A stretch of DNA of 64,000 bases from Streptomyces formicae (GCF_002556545.1 NZ_CP022685.1:1984001-2048000), one strand, 5' to 3'; counted from the stretch's first letter, positions 26,410-35,284 are shown. Notes: generated by a model from the letters alone, not told the origin. A program made the numbers and translations.

Positions 26410-27369
26410 ATGAGCACGCCCCCGCACTCCCGTCGCCTCCCGGCCGCCTTCGCCCTGATCACCGCCGCCACCCTCACGCTGACCGCGTGCGGATCCGGGG
26501 GTGGCGCGGACACCCCGGGCGGTGCGGCGCCCGCGGGCGGGAGCGCCGAGATCCCGACCACGGACGTGGTGTCCTCCGTCAGGAAGAACCGGGCCTCGGC
26601 GGAGCTGCTGCCCGCGGACGTCCGCGACCGCGGCACCCTCAGCCTCGCCTCCGCCGTCGGCGGCACCCCGCCGGGCGCCACCTACCTGGAGGACGGCAGG
26701 ACGATCGTCGGCCAGGACATCGACTTCGCGGACGCCGTCGCCAAGGTCCTCGGCCTGAAGCTGAAGCGGGAGGCCGCGAGCTTCGAGGCGATCCTGCCCG
26801 CCCTGGACAGCGGCAAGTACGACCTGGGCACCGGCAACTTCGGCGTCACCGAGGAGCGCCGCAAGACCATCGACTTCGTGACGTACATCAACGACGGCCA
26901 GGGCTTCGCCGTCCGCAAGGACAGCAAGCTGGCCGAGGTCACCGACTTCGAGCAGCTCTGCGGCCTGAACGTGGCGACCGGCGCGGGCACCACCTTCGAG
27001 GTGACCCTGGAGGACAACAAGCACGTCTGCGCCGACGCGGGCAAGAAGCCGTACGGCGTGAAGACGTACGCCGAGCAGGGCGCGATCTGGCCCGCCCTCC
27101 AGCAGGGCCGCGCCGACGTGGTGATGTCCACCATCAACGGCCTGCGGTACGCCGTGCGGCAGCAGGAGGGCCTGAAGTTCCTCGGCGAGTACCACCGGCT
27201 CGACGTCGGCTTCGCCTTCAAGAAGGGCACGAAGCTGGCGCCCGCGTTCCAGGCCGCGGTCGATCAGCTGATCAAGGACGGGACGTACGACCGGATCCTG
27301 AAGAAGTGGGGGACGCGGGCCTCGGCGATCAAGGAGTCCCGGATCTCCCCGCCGGAGATCACGGGCTGA
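26410..27369 (+). CDS. Solute-binding lipoprotein divergent from the ABC/LLM operon
   Basis: 319 aa. Lipobox LTLTACG gives lipidated Cys27. Family 3 binding fold: LLPADVRDRGTLSLASAVGG, VGQDIDFADAVAKVLGLKLK, and PALDSGKYDLGTGNFGVTEERRK in the first lobe, with the second lobe carrying LCGLNVATGAGTTFE. It is related to, but clearly distinct from, the binding protein at 20615. Two binding proteins with two permeases and one ATPase is the arrangement of the B. subtilis Tcy (YtmJKLMN) transporter. Expression is probably set by the Cys leader ORF upstream. It is convergent with the DUF5685 gene. Confidence 0.92.
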   Translation: MSTPPHSRRLPAAFALITAATLTLTACGSGGGADTPGGAAPAGGSAEIPTTDVVSSVRKNRASAELLPADVRDRGTLSLASAVGGTPPGATYLEDGRTIVGQDIDFADAVAKVLGLKLKREAASFEAILPALDSGKYDLGTGNFGVTEERRKTIDFVTYINDGQGFAVRKDSKLAEVTDFEQLCGLNVATGAGTTFEVTLEDNKHVCADAGKKPYGVKTYAEQGAIWPALQQGRADVVMSTINGLRYAVRQQEGLKFLGEYHRLDVGFAFKKGTKLAPAFQAAVDQLIKDGTYDRILKKWGTRASAIKESRISPPEITG

Positions 27370-27390
27370 CGCCCCCTCATCCGTGGGGCG
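27370..27390. terminator. Small hairpin between convergent genes
   Basis: CGCCCC pairs with GGGGCG around a 9-nt loop, directly after the binding-protein stop. Weak, but it is in the right place for a shared terminator. Confidence 0.4.
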
Positions 27391-27414
27391 GCCCCAGGAA
27401 CAGGCCCTCCGGAG

Positions 27415-28740
27415 CTAGAGCCCGCAGTCGCAGCACGAGCAGCATTCACAGCACTCGCAGCAGCCCCCGTCGCCACCGCAGTCACAGTTGTTGCAGCAGC
27501 CCTCGCGCCGCTTCCGGGACCAGGGGCCCTCGTAGTGGTCGGCGCAGCACACCTTGCACGTGCAGCAGAGGCCGATGGCGACGGCACACCCCGCCCAGAA
27601 GCCGCGCTTGCCCGGCTTCGGCGGCTTCCCGAAGTCGGGCCCGCCACCGAAGCCGCCAAGCCCACCGGGTCCGACCGGCCCACCGGGTCCGACAGGTCCC
27701 CCGGGACCGCCGGGCGCCCCGCCCCCGTACGGATTGCCGCCTCCGTAAGGATTCTGCGGACCGTAGGGACCGCCGGCGGGAGGCCCGTAAGGACCGCCCT
27801 GCTGCCCGTCGTACCCCTGACCGCCCTGCGGCGGCCCGAAGGCGCCGCCCTGATGGGCCGTCACCTCGTGGGTGTGCCCGCACGCGTCGGTCCCGAAGGC
27901 CCGGTCGATCGACCTGCCCAGCTCGTGCGCGAGCAGCCGGTGCGCGAGCTTGCCGTCGGTGAACTCGGCGTCCCGCAGTGCGAGACGTATGCCGTGCAGG
28001 GCGTCGTCGGCGAGACGGCGCGCCTCGGTCCGCGTGGTTCCGGTCGCCGTCAGCGGGTTCCACGCACCCGACGCGGCGTCAGCTTCCTGGTCCTCGACGG
28101 CATCCAGGAGGTGCGCGAGCCTGCCGAAGAGCCGCCCCGCCTCGGCGAGCGGCGCCGCGTTCCCTGGCCGCCCGGCGAGCACGGCGGTGTGCGCGAAGGC
28201 CGCGGCGGTGGCCGTCTCGGTCGGCTCGGTCACCGTGAGCAGGGAGGTGCCGGGCCCGGCCAAGGACTCGATGCCCGCCTGGCGTTCGACGGCGTCGAGC
28301 AGGACCGCCGTGTCGAATCCCACCGCGGCACCGGTGCGCGCGCCCGCCTTGTCCCAGCCCTTGGCCACGCGGCGGGCCGCGAAGGACACCGGGCGCCGCG
28401 CGAGCAGCCCGTCCCCGTCGACGACGTGGTCACGGACCTTCGCCGACGCCAGCACCAGCGAGACGGCGGCGGCGAGCCGCGCGCCCTCGCCCTGCGCGAC
28501 GGAGGCCGTCCGCATCCCGCGCAGTGGACAGGGCCCCGCCGTGCGCCGCCAGCCGGTGGCGCGCTCGGCCTGAGCCTCCGTCAGAACCGAGACGATGAGC
28601 CCGTCGTAGTTGGTGACGACCCGGGCGAACTGCCCGTGGTCGCCGCGCAGCGCGAGGCAGAGCCCGCACAGGTGCGCCATCCACTGGGTCTTGAGTCCCT
28701 CGCCGAGCCGATGACTGCAGGGCCTGACAATTCCGAACAA
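27415..28740 (-). CDS. DUF5685 protein with Cys-rich C-terminal tail (TTG start)
   Basis: 441 aa. Conserved N-terminal half starts FGIVRPCSHRL and includes HLCGLCLALRGDHG, a Cys/His cluster likely to bind metal. An Ala-rich helical middle follows, then a Gly/Pro/Tyr linker with GGPYGPP-like units (about 310-380), a hydrophobic segment, and a tail of about 57 residues with 19 cysteines, mostly CC pairs (CCECCECCSCCDC). The TTG at 28740 is chosen because GGGGGAG lies 5 nt upstream and the family begins M/L-FGIVRPC. Upstream ATGs lack a binding site. Function of DUF5685 is unknown; metal storage or membrane-tethered redox chemistry are only guesses. Confidence 0.85.
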   Translation of the reverse strand: MFGIVRPCSHRLGEGLKTQWMAHLCGLCLALRGDHGQFARVVTNYDGLIVSVLTEAQAERATGWRRTAGPCPLRGMRTASVAQGEGARLAAAVSLVLASAKVRDHVVDGDGLLARRPVSFAARRVAKGWDKAGARTGAAVGFDTAVLLDAVERQAGIESLAGPGTSLLTVTEPTETATAAAFAHTAVLAGRPGNAAPLAEAGRLFGRLAHLLDAVEDQEADAASGAWNPLTATGTTRTEARRLADDALHGIRLALRDAEFTDGKLAHRLLAHELGRSIDRAFGTDACGHTHEVTAHQGGAFGPPQGGQGYDGQQGGPYGPPAGGPYGPQNPYGGGNPYGGGAPGGPGGPVGPGGPVGPGGLGGFGGGPDFGKPPKPGKRGFWAGCAVAIGLCCTCKVCCADHYEGPWSRKRREGCCNNCDCGGDGGCCECCECCSCCDCGL

Positions 28741-29030
28741 GACGACTCCCCCGAGAGTCCGGAAACCGATCAACTCCGGCATCGTAGCGAGAGACCGTTC
28801 ACCCGGACGCACCTGCCGTCACCCATACGCCGTGAAGAATCATATTTCACTCACTGTCAGCAGCCGTACACGGCACGACCCTTGGAGGACAACGCGCGTC
28901 GGCGTGTTGACTCTGCACCAGTACCGTCACGAAACCCCCGCGCGGCGACTATCCACTTGGCGCATCATCCGCATCATGGACGAACATGGGGATGCGGAAC
29001 GCAGGGAAACCGCTGTGAGAGGAGGCGTCC

Positions 29031-29480
29031 ATGGGATCGGTGCGCAAGGCGAGTGCCTGGCTTGGCCTCGTCGACGACAACAATGACGAGCGTTACTACG
29101 ACGACGGCTACGAGGACGACAGGGCCGAAGGGCCCGACAAGGCGGAGGCCTGGATCACCGACCCGCGCGTGCGGGTGGCGGCCGAGGCGGCCGAGGAGGA
29201 GGAGCGCCGCATCGGGACCGTGACCCCGGACAGCTTCCGGGACGCGCGGGCCATCGGCGAGCTCTTCCGGGACGGCGTCCCGGTGATCATGAACCTCACG
29301 GCCATGGAGCCCACCGACGCCAAGCGCGTGGTGGACTTCGCGGCCGGCCTCACCTTCGGTCTGCGCGGCTCGATCGAGCGCGTGGCGACGCGGGTCTTCC
29401 TGCTCACCCCCGCGCACACCCAGATCGTGAACGGCGAGGCCGCGGGCCGCCCCGCGGACGGTTTCTTCAACCAGAGCTAG
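29031..29480 (+). CDS. SepF-like cell-division protein
   Basis: 149 aa. N-terminal short helix followed by an acidic linker ([18 protein letters not shown]) and the C-terminal SepF dimerisation fold ([53 protein letters not shown]). SepF anchors FtsZ at the membrane. Streptomycetes carry one canonical SepF beside ftsZ and additional SepF-like proteins elsewhere; this gene is not next to ftsZ or divIVA, so it is probably one of the latter, which restrict Z-ring or DivIVA placement. GAGGAGG precedes the ATG at good spacing. It is transcribed alone and is convergent with the acyl-CoA dehydrogenase gene. Confidence 0.92.
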   Translation: MGSVRKASAWLGLVDDNNDERYYDDGYEDDRAEGPDKAEAWITDPRVRVAAEAAEEEERRIGTVTPDSFRDARAIGELFRDGVPVIMNLTAMEPTDAKRVVDFAAGLTFGLRGSIERVATRVFLLTPAHTQIVNGEAAGRPADGFFNQS

Positions 29481-29519
29481 GGGCAGGGCCGCTCACCGCG
29501 ACCACGTACCGGCGCCGGA

Positions 29520-30716
29520 CTACCGGAAGGCGTCGAGTCCGGTGAGCGCCTTGCCCAGTACCAACTGGTGCATCTCGACGGTGCCCTCGTAGGTGAGGAC
29601 CGACTCGAGGTTCGTCGCGTGCCGCATGACCGGGTACTCGAGCGAGATCCCGTTGGCGCCCAGGATGGTCCTGGACGTACGGCAGATCTCGATCGCTTCT
29701 CGTACGTTGTTCAGCTTGCCGAAGCTGACCTGCTCGGGCCTGAGCTTTCCCGCGTCCATGCGCCGCCCGAGGTGATGGGCGAGCAGGACGCCCTTGTGCA
29801 GCTCGACCGCCATGTCGGCGAGCTTGGCCTGGGTGAGCTGGAAGCCGCCGATCGGCCTGCCGAACTGCTCGCGGGTCCTCGCGTACTCCAGGGCCGCGTC
29901 GAAGGAGGAGCGCGCCGCGCCCATGGCTCCCCAGACGATGCCGTAGCGCGCGTGGGACAGACAGCTGAGCGGGCCCTTGAGGCCGACGACGTCGGGCAGC
30001 ACGGCATCGCCCGGCAGCCGCACCTCGTCCATCACCAGCTCGCTGGTGACGCTGGCGCGCAGCGACCACTTGTGCTTGATCTCCGGGGCCGAGAAGCCCG
30101 CCGCGTCGGTCGGTACGACGAATCCCCTGATGCCCTCGTCGGTCTGCGCCCACACCACGGCGACGCCCGCCACCGATCCGTTGGTGATCCACATCTTGCG
30201 TCCGGTGAGCACCCAGTCGGGGCCGTCCTTCTTCGCGTGCGTCCGCATGGCGGCCGGGTCGGAGCCGTGGTCGGGCTCGGTGAGGCCGAAGCAGCCGATG
30301 ATCTCGCCCGCGGCCATGCCGGGCAGCCACCGCTGCTTCTGCTCCTCGGAGCCGAAGCGGTGGATGGCGTACATGGCGAGCGAGCCCTGCACGGAGACGA
30401 GGGAGCGGATGCCGGAGTCGGCGGCCTCCAGCTCCAGGCAGGCGAGCCCGTACTGCACGGCGCTCGCGCCCGCGCAGCCGTAGCCCTCCAGGGACATGCC
30501 GAGCGCCCCGAGGGAGCCGAGCTCACGGGCGAGCTCCCGGATCCCGGGCAGCTCGCCCTTCTCGTACCACTCGGCGATGTGCGGCAGAACCCGGTCCGCC
30601 GCCCAGCCGCGGACCGTGTCGCGGATCGCGAGGTCCTCCGGGTCGAGCAGATCGTCGATGCCGAGCGGATCGGCGGGGTCGAAGGACGGGAGCGGCGTAC
30701 GGGCGCTTGCGGACAT
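29520..30716 (-). CDS. Acyl-CoA dehydrogenase, glutaryl-CoA dehydrogenase type
   Basis: 398 aa, full length. FAD-binding signature CFGLTEPDHGSDPAAMRT and the motif ARYGIVWGAMGAARSSFDAALEYARTREQFGRP are described here by their core residues. The catalytic base is the Glu in LTYEGTVEMHQLVLG, the position used by glutaryl-CoA and short-chain members. The sequence around ANGISLEYPVMRHATNLE fits glutaryl-CoA dehydrogenases of lysine/tryptophan breakdown, but other short-chain substrates are possible. The ATG at 30716 is chosen over one 18 nt upstream because GGAGG lies 5 nt before it. No ETF or thiolase gene is adjacent. Confidence 0.9.
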   Translation of the reverse strand: MSASARTPLPSFDPADPLGIDDLLDPEDLAIRDTVRGWAADRVLPHIAEWYEKGELPGIRELARELGSLGALGMSLEGYGCAGASAVQYGLACLELEAADSGIRSLVSVQGSLAMYAIHRFGSEEQKQRWLPGMAAGEIIGCFGLTEPDHGSDPAAMRTHAKKDGPDWVLTGRKMWITNGSVAGVAVVWAQTDEGIRGFVVPTDAAGFSAPEIKHKWSLRASVTSELVMDEVRLPGDAVLPDVVGLKGPLSCLSHARYGIVWGAMGAARSSFDAALEYARTREQFGRPIGGFQLTQAKLADMAVELHKGVLLAHHLGRRMDAGKLRPEQVSFGKLNNVREAIEICRTSRTILGANGISLEYPVMRHATNLESVLTYEGTVEMHQLVLGKALTGLDAFR

Positions 30717-30813
30717 GCGGACCTCCGGCGACAAGAAAACTAGCAGCGATAGTTATCTACGACTCGCGCTGACGGTACGACGCAGTCTCCCGCACGTCCA
30801 GAGAGGTCCTGTA

Positions 30814-30878
30814 AGGGGCGGCCCCGTAAGGGGCGCGGGGAACTGCGCGCTCAGCCACGACGGACCCGCACCCGAAGG
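30814..30878. repeat. Dispersed intergenic repeat, copy 2
   Basis: AGGGGCGGCCCC, then GTAA, then the core GGGGCGCGGGGAACTGCGCG (30830-30849) and a CCACGACGGACCCGC tail. The core is identical to copy 1 at 20565-20584. It lies just past the 3' end of the MFS gene and can fold into a GC hairpin, so it may also terminate transcription. Confidence 0.75.
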
Positions 30879-30894
30879 ACGGGCCCCGAGAGGT

Positions 30895-32526
30895 TCAGGC
30901 ATCCACGGACGACGTGACACCGACCCCAGCGGCGTCCCGAGGCGCCGGCACCCCCTGCTCAAGCCGCACCGCAGGCACCCCACACTCCATCACCCGAGGC
31001 AACCGCAGAGCCGCAACCGCACCAAGCACCAGCAACCCGGCGCTGACCAGCAGCGTCACATGCAGCCCGTGCACGAAGGAATCCCGCGCCGCGGCCCGCA
31101 GAGCCGCCCCCGAACCGCCACCGAGCCGCTCGGCGACGTCATACGCCTCGCCGAGCGAGTGACTCGCCGCCGCACTGTCCGCCGCCGGAACCCCCCGGAC
31201 CGAGGAGAGCCCCGGCGCGTACGCCGCGTTCATCACGCTGCCGAGCAGCGCGATGCCGATGCCCGCGCCCAGCTGGTAGGAGGTCTCGCCGATCGCCGCG
31301 GCGCCGCCCGCCTGGGACGGCGGCGCCTCGCTCAGCATCGACTCGTACGAACCGAACAGCGTGGTCTCCAGGCCGAGGCCGAGCAGCACGAAGCCGGTGA
31401 GCAGCAGCGCGTCGTTGGCGTGGTCGCCCATGCCGGTGAGGAGCACCACGGCGAGCGCGGTCAGCGCGAAGCCCGAGCAGACCATCACCCGGGGCCCGAA
31501 GCGGTGCAGCAGCTGCGATCCGGCGAGCCCCGCGGCCATCGCGGCGATGGTGAGCGGCAGCAGCCTGAGCCCCGTCTCCAGCGGGGACAGGCCGAGCACC
31601 AGTTGCAGATACTGCGCGGCGATCAGTTCGAGGCCCACCAGGGCGAGCATGGCGAGCACGATGCAGCCGACCGACGTGCTGAACGCGGGCCGCGCGAACA
31701 TCGACAGATCGACGAGCGGATGCGTGCGCCGCCGCTGTCTGCGCACGAAGCCGACGAGCAGCGCGATGCCGACGACGAGCGAGACCAGGGTGGTGGCGCC
31801 GAGCGGCGACTCGCCGCCGCCGAGCCGCTTCACGCCGAGCACGACGCCGAAGAGCCCCGCCGCGGCCATCAGCGCGCCGACCACGTCCCACGGCCCGTTC
31901 CTGTCGCCGGTGGACTCGGGCAGGAGCCAGCGCCCGATGGGCAGGCTGACCAGCATCAGCGGGATGTTTATGAGGAAGACCGAGCCCCACCAGAAGTGTT
32001 CGAGCAGGAACCCGCCGAGCAGCGGTCCGACGGCCGCGCCCACGGCGGCCACCGCGCTCCAGATGCCGATGGCGACGGCCCGCTCGCGCCGGTCGGGGAA
32101 GACCTGGCGCAGGATCGACAGGGTCGCGGGCATGATCATCGCGCCGCCGACGCCGAGCAGCGCCCGGGCGGCGATCAGGACCTGCGCGTTGTCGGCGAGC
32201 GCGGCGACGGCGGAGGCGACGCCGAAGAGCGCGTAGCCGAGGAGGAGGACGCGTCTGCGGCCGACGCGGTCGCCGAGCGTGCCGAAGAGGATCAGGAGCG
32301 AGGCGCAGACCAGCGGGTAGATGTCGACGATCCACAGCAGCTCGATGGCGCCGGGCCGCAGGTCCTCGGTGACGGCGGGCACGGCCACGTGCAGCACGGT
32401 GGCGTCGACGGCGACCAGCAGCAGGCTGACGCAGAGGACGACGAGCACGAGCCAGCGGTTCGCCCCGGCACCCGTCCCGGGTCCCCGACGGCCGAACGGT
32501 GCTGCGGCCGTGGACGTCCCGGACAT
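30895..32526 (-). CDS. MFS transporter, DHA2 family (14 helices)
   Basis: 543 aa with about 14 membrane helices. Motif A-like GTLGDRVGRRRVLLLG and motif C-like GAAVGPLLGGFLLEHFWWG identify a drug:H+ antiporter of the EmrB/QacA type. The N-tail is short and cytoplasmic; an extracellular loop near the C-terminus (DSAAASHSLGEAYDVAERLG) resembles that of other actinomycete DHA2 exporters. GGGAGG lies 7 nt before the ATG at 32526. No TetR regulator is next to it. Substrate cannot be predicted. Confidence 0.92.
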   Translation of the reverse strand: MSGTSTAAAPFGRRGPGTGAGANRWLVLVVLCVSLLLVAVDATVLHVAVPAVTEDLRPGAIELLWIVDIYPLVCASLLILFGTLGDRVGRRRVLLLGYALFGVASAVAALADNAQVLIAARALLGVGGAMIMPATLSILRQVFPDRRERAVAIGIWSAVAAVGAAVGPLLGGFLLEHFWWGSVFLINIPLMLVSLPIGRWLLPESTGDRNGPWDVVGALMAAAGLFGVVLGVKRLGGGESPLGATTLVSLVVGIALLVGFVRRQRRRTHPLVDLSMFARPAFSTSVGCIVLAMLALVGLELIAAQYLQLVLGLSPLETGLRLLPLTIAAMAAGLAGSQLLHRFGPRVMVCSGFALTALAVVLLTGMGDHANDALLLTGFVLLGLGLETTLFGSYESMLSEAPPSQAGGAAAIGETSYQLGAGIGIALLGSVMNAAYAPGLSSVRGVPAADSAAASHSLGEAYDVAERLGGGSGAALRAAARDSFVHGLHVTLLVSAGLLVLGAVAALRLPRVMECGVPAVRLEQGVPAPRDAAGVGVTSSVDA

Positions 32527-32756
32527 GTGCCTACCTCCCAGTGATCCCTCGCATCGGCGGCCTGCGGGAGGTGAACTCCCTGCTCCGGCGGCGCAGACAA
32601 AGGCGAGTGAGCCGTCAGAGTACGCGAGTTCACGCCTGGGGCGCGTGGCGGACCTCTCATGGTTGTGCGGATGCCGTGTGGCGTGCGCCACGCCCCCGCC
32701 CATCGACCACGCCCCGGGCGGGCGTCCGGTTCCCTCTTCGGCCGATAATCGAGCCC

Positions 32757-33905
32757 GTGACTGATCTTGATCAACGCCTCACGCCGCCCCGCGCGGGCCA
32801 CGCGCTGCGCCGCGCGGCGCCCGCGCTCCTCGTGTACGCCGGGGTGCGTGCGCTGGGCCTCGCGGTGCTCGCGATCTGGGGCGCCGCCGCGGGCAAGAGC
32901 CCGCACACGCTCCTCACCGCCCGCTGGGACTCGCTCTGGTACACCCGCGTCGCCGAGCACGGCTACGGCTGGGAGGTGACGCTCCCGGACGGCAGCGTGC
33001 ACTCGAACCTGGCGTTCTTCCCGCTCCTGCCGTGGCTGGAGCGGCTCGTCTCGGCGATCAGCCCATTGTCGTACGCGGACGCGGGCCTGGTGGTGAGCTG
33101 GGTGGCCTCGCTGTTCGCCGCGGCGGGGATCTTCGCGGTCGCCGACCACGTGTACGGCCGCCGGGCCGGGATCTGCGCGGCCGCGATCTGGGCGGTGCTG
33201 CCCGTCGGCATCGTGCAGTCGATGGCGTACAGCGAGTCCCTGTTCACGGCGCTCGCCGCCTGGTCGCTGTACGCGGTGCTCAGGGGCCGCTGGGTGACGG
33301 CGGGCCTGCTCGCCTCCTGCGCGGGCCTGACCAGGCCGGTGGGCGCGGCGGTGGTCGCCGCGATCTGGGTGGCGGCGGCCGTCCAGGTGTACCGGGAGCG
33401 GCGGGCGGCGCCCCGCATGGTCCTCGGCGTGCTCCTCGCCCCGCTCGGCGCCGCGGGCTATGTGCTCTGGGTCGGCCACCGCACGGGCGACGGCCTCTTC
33501 GGCTACCTCGACGTGCAGGCGGGCTGGGGCAACGGCTTCGACTTCGGCTACGCCTTCGCGCGCTTCGTCGGGGAGAAGTTCACCTCGCTCCCCGGCGCCC
33601 TCGCGGGTCTGGGGCTCATCGTCGGGGTCGCGCTGGTGATCTGGCTGTACGTCGTCGGCGTCCGGCAGAGGCAGCCGCTGCCGCTGCTCGTCTACACCGG
33701 CATCGTCGTGGCGCTCGCGCTGTGCGCGGCCGGTTACTTCGGCTCGAAGCCACGGCTCCTGCTGCCCGCCTTCCCGCTGCTCCTGCCGCTCGCCGTGGCC
33801 CTCGCCAGGCTGCGTACGTCCAGGTCGGCGCTGGTCCTCGGGGGTGTGGCCCTCGCGAGCGCGGTGTACGGGGCGTTCTGGCTGCACGGCTCGGGGCCAC
33901 CGTGA
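32757..33905 (+). CDS. PIG-V-like membrane mannosyltransferase
   Basis: 382 aa integral membrane protein with about nine helices. The N-terminal extracytoplasmic motif TARWDSLWYTRVAEHGY has the paired aromatic/acidic residues of GT-C glycosyltransferases, and SMAYSESLFTALAAWSLY plus GLTRPVG match the mannosyltransferase PIG-V family in actinobacteria. Such enzymes use polyprenyl-phosphate-mannose to glycosylate lipids or proteins outside the membrane. The GTG at 32757 gives VTDLDQRL; the upstream frame is open but without a good start. The Shine-Dalgarno is weak. It stands alone. Confidence 0.8.
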   Translation: MTDLDQRLTPPRAGHALRRAAPALLVYAGVRALGLAVLAIWGAAAGKSPHTLLTARWDSLWYTRVAEHGYGWEVTLPDGSVHSNLAFFPLLPWLERLVSAISPLSYADAGLVVSWVASLFAAAGIFAVADHVYGRRAGICAAAIWAVLPVGIVQSMAYSESLFTALAAWSLYAVLRGRWVTAGLLASCAGLTRPVGAAVVAAIWVAAAVQVYRERRAAPRMVLGVLLAPLGAAGYVLWVGHRTGDGLFGYLDVQAGWGNGFDFGYAFARFVGEKFTSLPGALAGLGLIVGVALVIWLYVVGVRQRQPLPLLVYTGIVVALALCAAGYFGSKPRLLLPAFPLLLPLAVALARLRTSRSALVLGGVALASAVYGAFWLHGSGPP

Positions 33906-33912
33906 TCACGTC

Positions 33913-34032
33913 ATGATCGTTTCTGTCGCCGGGCGCCGTCTCCCGATGATCGAACGGGAAATTCCGCGCCAGGACCCGGTGAACGAATTCATAAGGGCGA
34001 TAAAACAGCACCGGAAACGATCAACGAATTGA
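33913..34032 (+). CDS. Possible small ORF of unknown function
   Basis: 39 codons, or 28 if the ATG at 33946 is used, giving a basic C-terminal end (IKQHRKRSTN). It sits in an unusually AT-rich patch between two plus-strand genes. No Shine-Dalgarno is convincing and I do not recognise the product. It could be noise. Confidence 0.2.
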   Translation: MIVSVAGRRLPMIEREIPRQDPVNEFIRAIKQHRKRSTN

Positions 34033-34164
34033 GTAAGGGTCTCTCCGTGGATTAATAAATCCCCGGGAATAAACCCCCTTCTGAGATCAATCCCACATCA
34101 CATCGTCATCACAAAGCCACTGATTCGGCCTAGTGCCGCACTCACTCGCTGTAACGTCGATTGG

Positions 34165-35181
34165 GTGCGTACCGAACGAAACCTCACCCGTCTTGACCGG
34201 GTCTTCGCCCGGCTAGACCGTGAGCCGGAACGACCGACCCACCTCGATGTGCCGAGGATGAGCCGGCACAGGGTCGTGCTCTTCAGCGCGACCCTGGCCT
34301 TCTACCTGGCCATCGTCGTCGCCGTGCTGACCACCTCGTGGCTGGTGCGGTTCGACTGGCAGGTCATGTTCTTCCGGCCCTACCAGCAGTGGCCCGAGAT
34401 CCACGCCTTCCTCGACTACTGGGTGGTCCTCGGCCAGCGCGGCCCGACCGCCGTCATGGTCGCGGCCTGGCTCGGCTGGCGCTCCTGGCGCCAGCACACG
34501 CTGCGCCCGCTGCTCACGTTCGGTACCGCGCTGCTCCTGCTCAACGTCACCGTGGGCGCCGCCAAGATCGGCATGGGCCGCCTCGGCCCGCACTACGCCA
34601 CCACCATCGGCTCGAACGAGATGGGACTCGGCGGCGATATATTCCCCTCGGGCCACACCGCCAATGCCGTGGTGACCTGGGGAATCCTGGCGTACCTCGC
34701 CTCGACCCCGCGCACCCGCCGCTATCTGTCGGCGCTCTCCGCGGTGGTCTCCCTCAGCGTCGGCCTCACCACCGTCTACCTCGGTACGCACTGGATCAGC
34801 GACGTCTTCCTCGGCTGGGCCGCGGGCCTGCTCATCCTGCTCGCGCTGCCCTGGTTCGAGCCCCTGATCACCCGCGTCGAGACCATGCTCTTCACCCTCC
34901 GCGACGCCTGGCGGGCCCGCCGCTTCGGCATCGCGCCCGCCCAGGCCCCGGCCGGCGTCTCCGCGATGATCCCGCAGCGCGCCGCCCTGGACGAGGAGCC
35001 GCCGCTGCGCGAGACCATCGGCGCGGCCCGCTCGGCGAGGACCCCCGCCTACCTCGCGCCAGGACCGCACACGGCGCGCTCGGAGCGGACCCCGGTCACC
35101 CCGGCGGGCAGCCGCCGTCCACCGGGCGCCGATCGCGTGCCGCGCGGCACCACATCGGCCCGCCCGGTGGCGGGCGGCTGA
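34165..35181 (+). CDS. PAP2-family membrane phosphatase
   Basis: 338 aa. Five or six helices hold the three phosphatase motifs: KIGMGRLGP (an imperfect KxxxxxxRP, Arg displaced), FPSGHTAN with the catalytic His, and TTVYLGTHWISDV with the nucleophile His and its Asp. PAP2 enzymes dephosphorylate undecaprenyl-PP or phosphatidate. The last 110 residues are a cytoplasmic Pro/Ala/Arg-rich tail with no known domain. The GTG at 34165 is chosen; the Met at residue 32 is a possible later start. The PIG-V-like gene upstream also uses a polyprenyl carrier, which would fit. A strong terminator follows. Confidence 0.85.
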   Translation: MRTERNLTRLDRVFARLDREPERPTHLDVPRMSRHRVVLFSATLAFYLAIVVAVLTTSWLVRFDWQVMFFRPYQQWPEIHAFLDYWVVLGQRGPTAVMVAAWLGWRSWRQHTLRPLLTFGTALLLLNVTVGAAKIGMGRLGPHYATTIGSNEMGLGGDIFPSGHTANAVVTWGILAYLASTPRTRRYLSALSAVVSLSVGLTTVYLGTHWISDVFLGWAAGLLILLALPWFEPLITRVETMLFTLRDAWRARRFGIAPAQAPAGVSAMIPQRAALDEEPPLRETIGAARSARTPAYLAPGPHTARSERTPVTPAGSRRPPGADRVPRGTTSARPVAGG

Positions 35182-35236
35182 CCCGGCGGGCACCACGAAC
35201 GGCGGGGGCGGTACGCACAGCCCATCCCCCGCACCG

Positions 35237-35272
35237 CGAAGGCCCCGGTTCCTCTCGGAACCGGGGCCTTCG
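35237..35272. terminator. Bidirectional terminator after the PAP2 gene
   Basis: Perfect 16-bp stem CGAAGGCCCCGGTTCC/GGAACCGGGGCCTTCG with a TCTC loop, between the PAP2 gene (+) and the I78 inhibitor gene (-). Confidence 0.85.
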
Positions 35273-35284
35273 TCGTGGGCGCCG

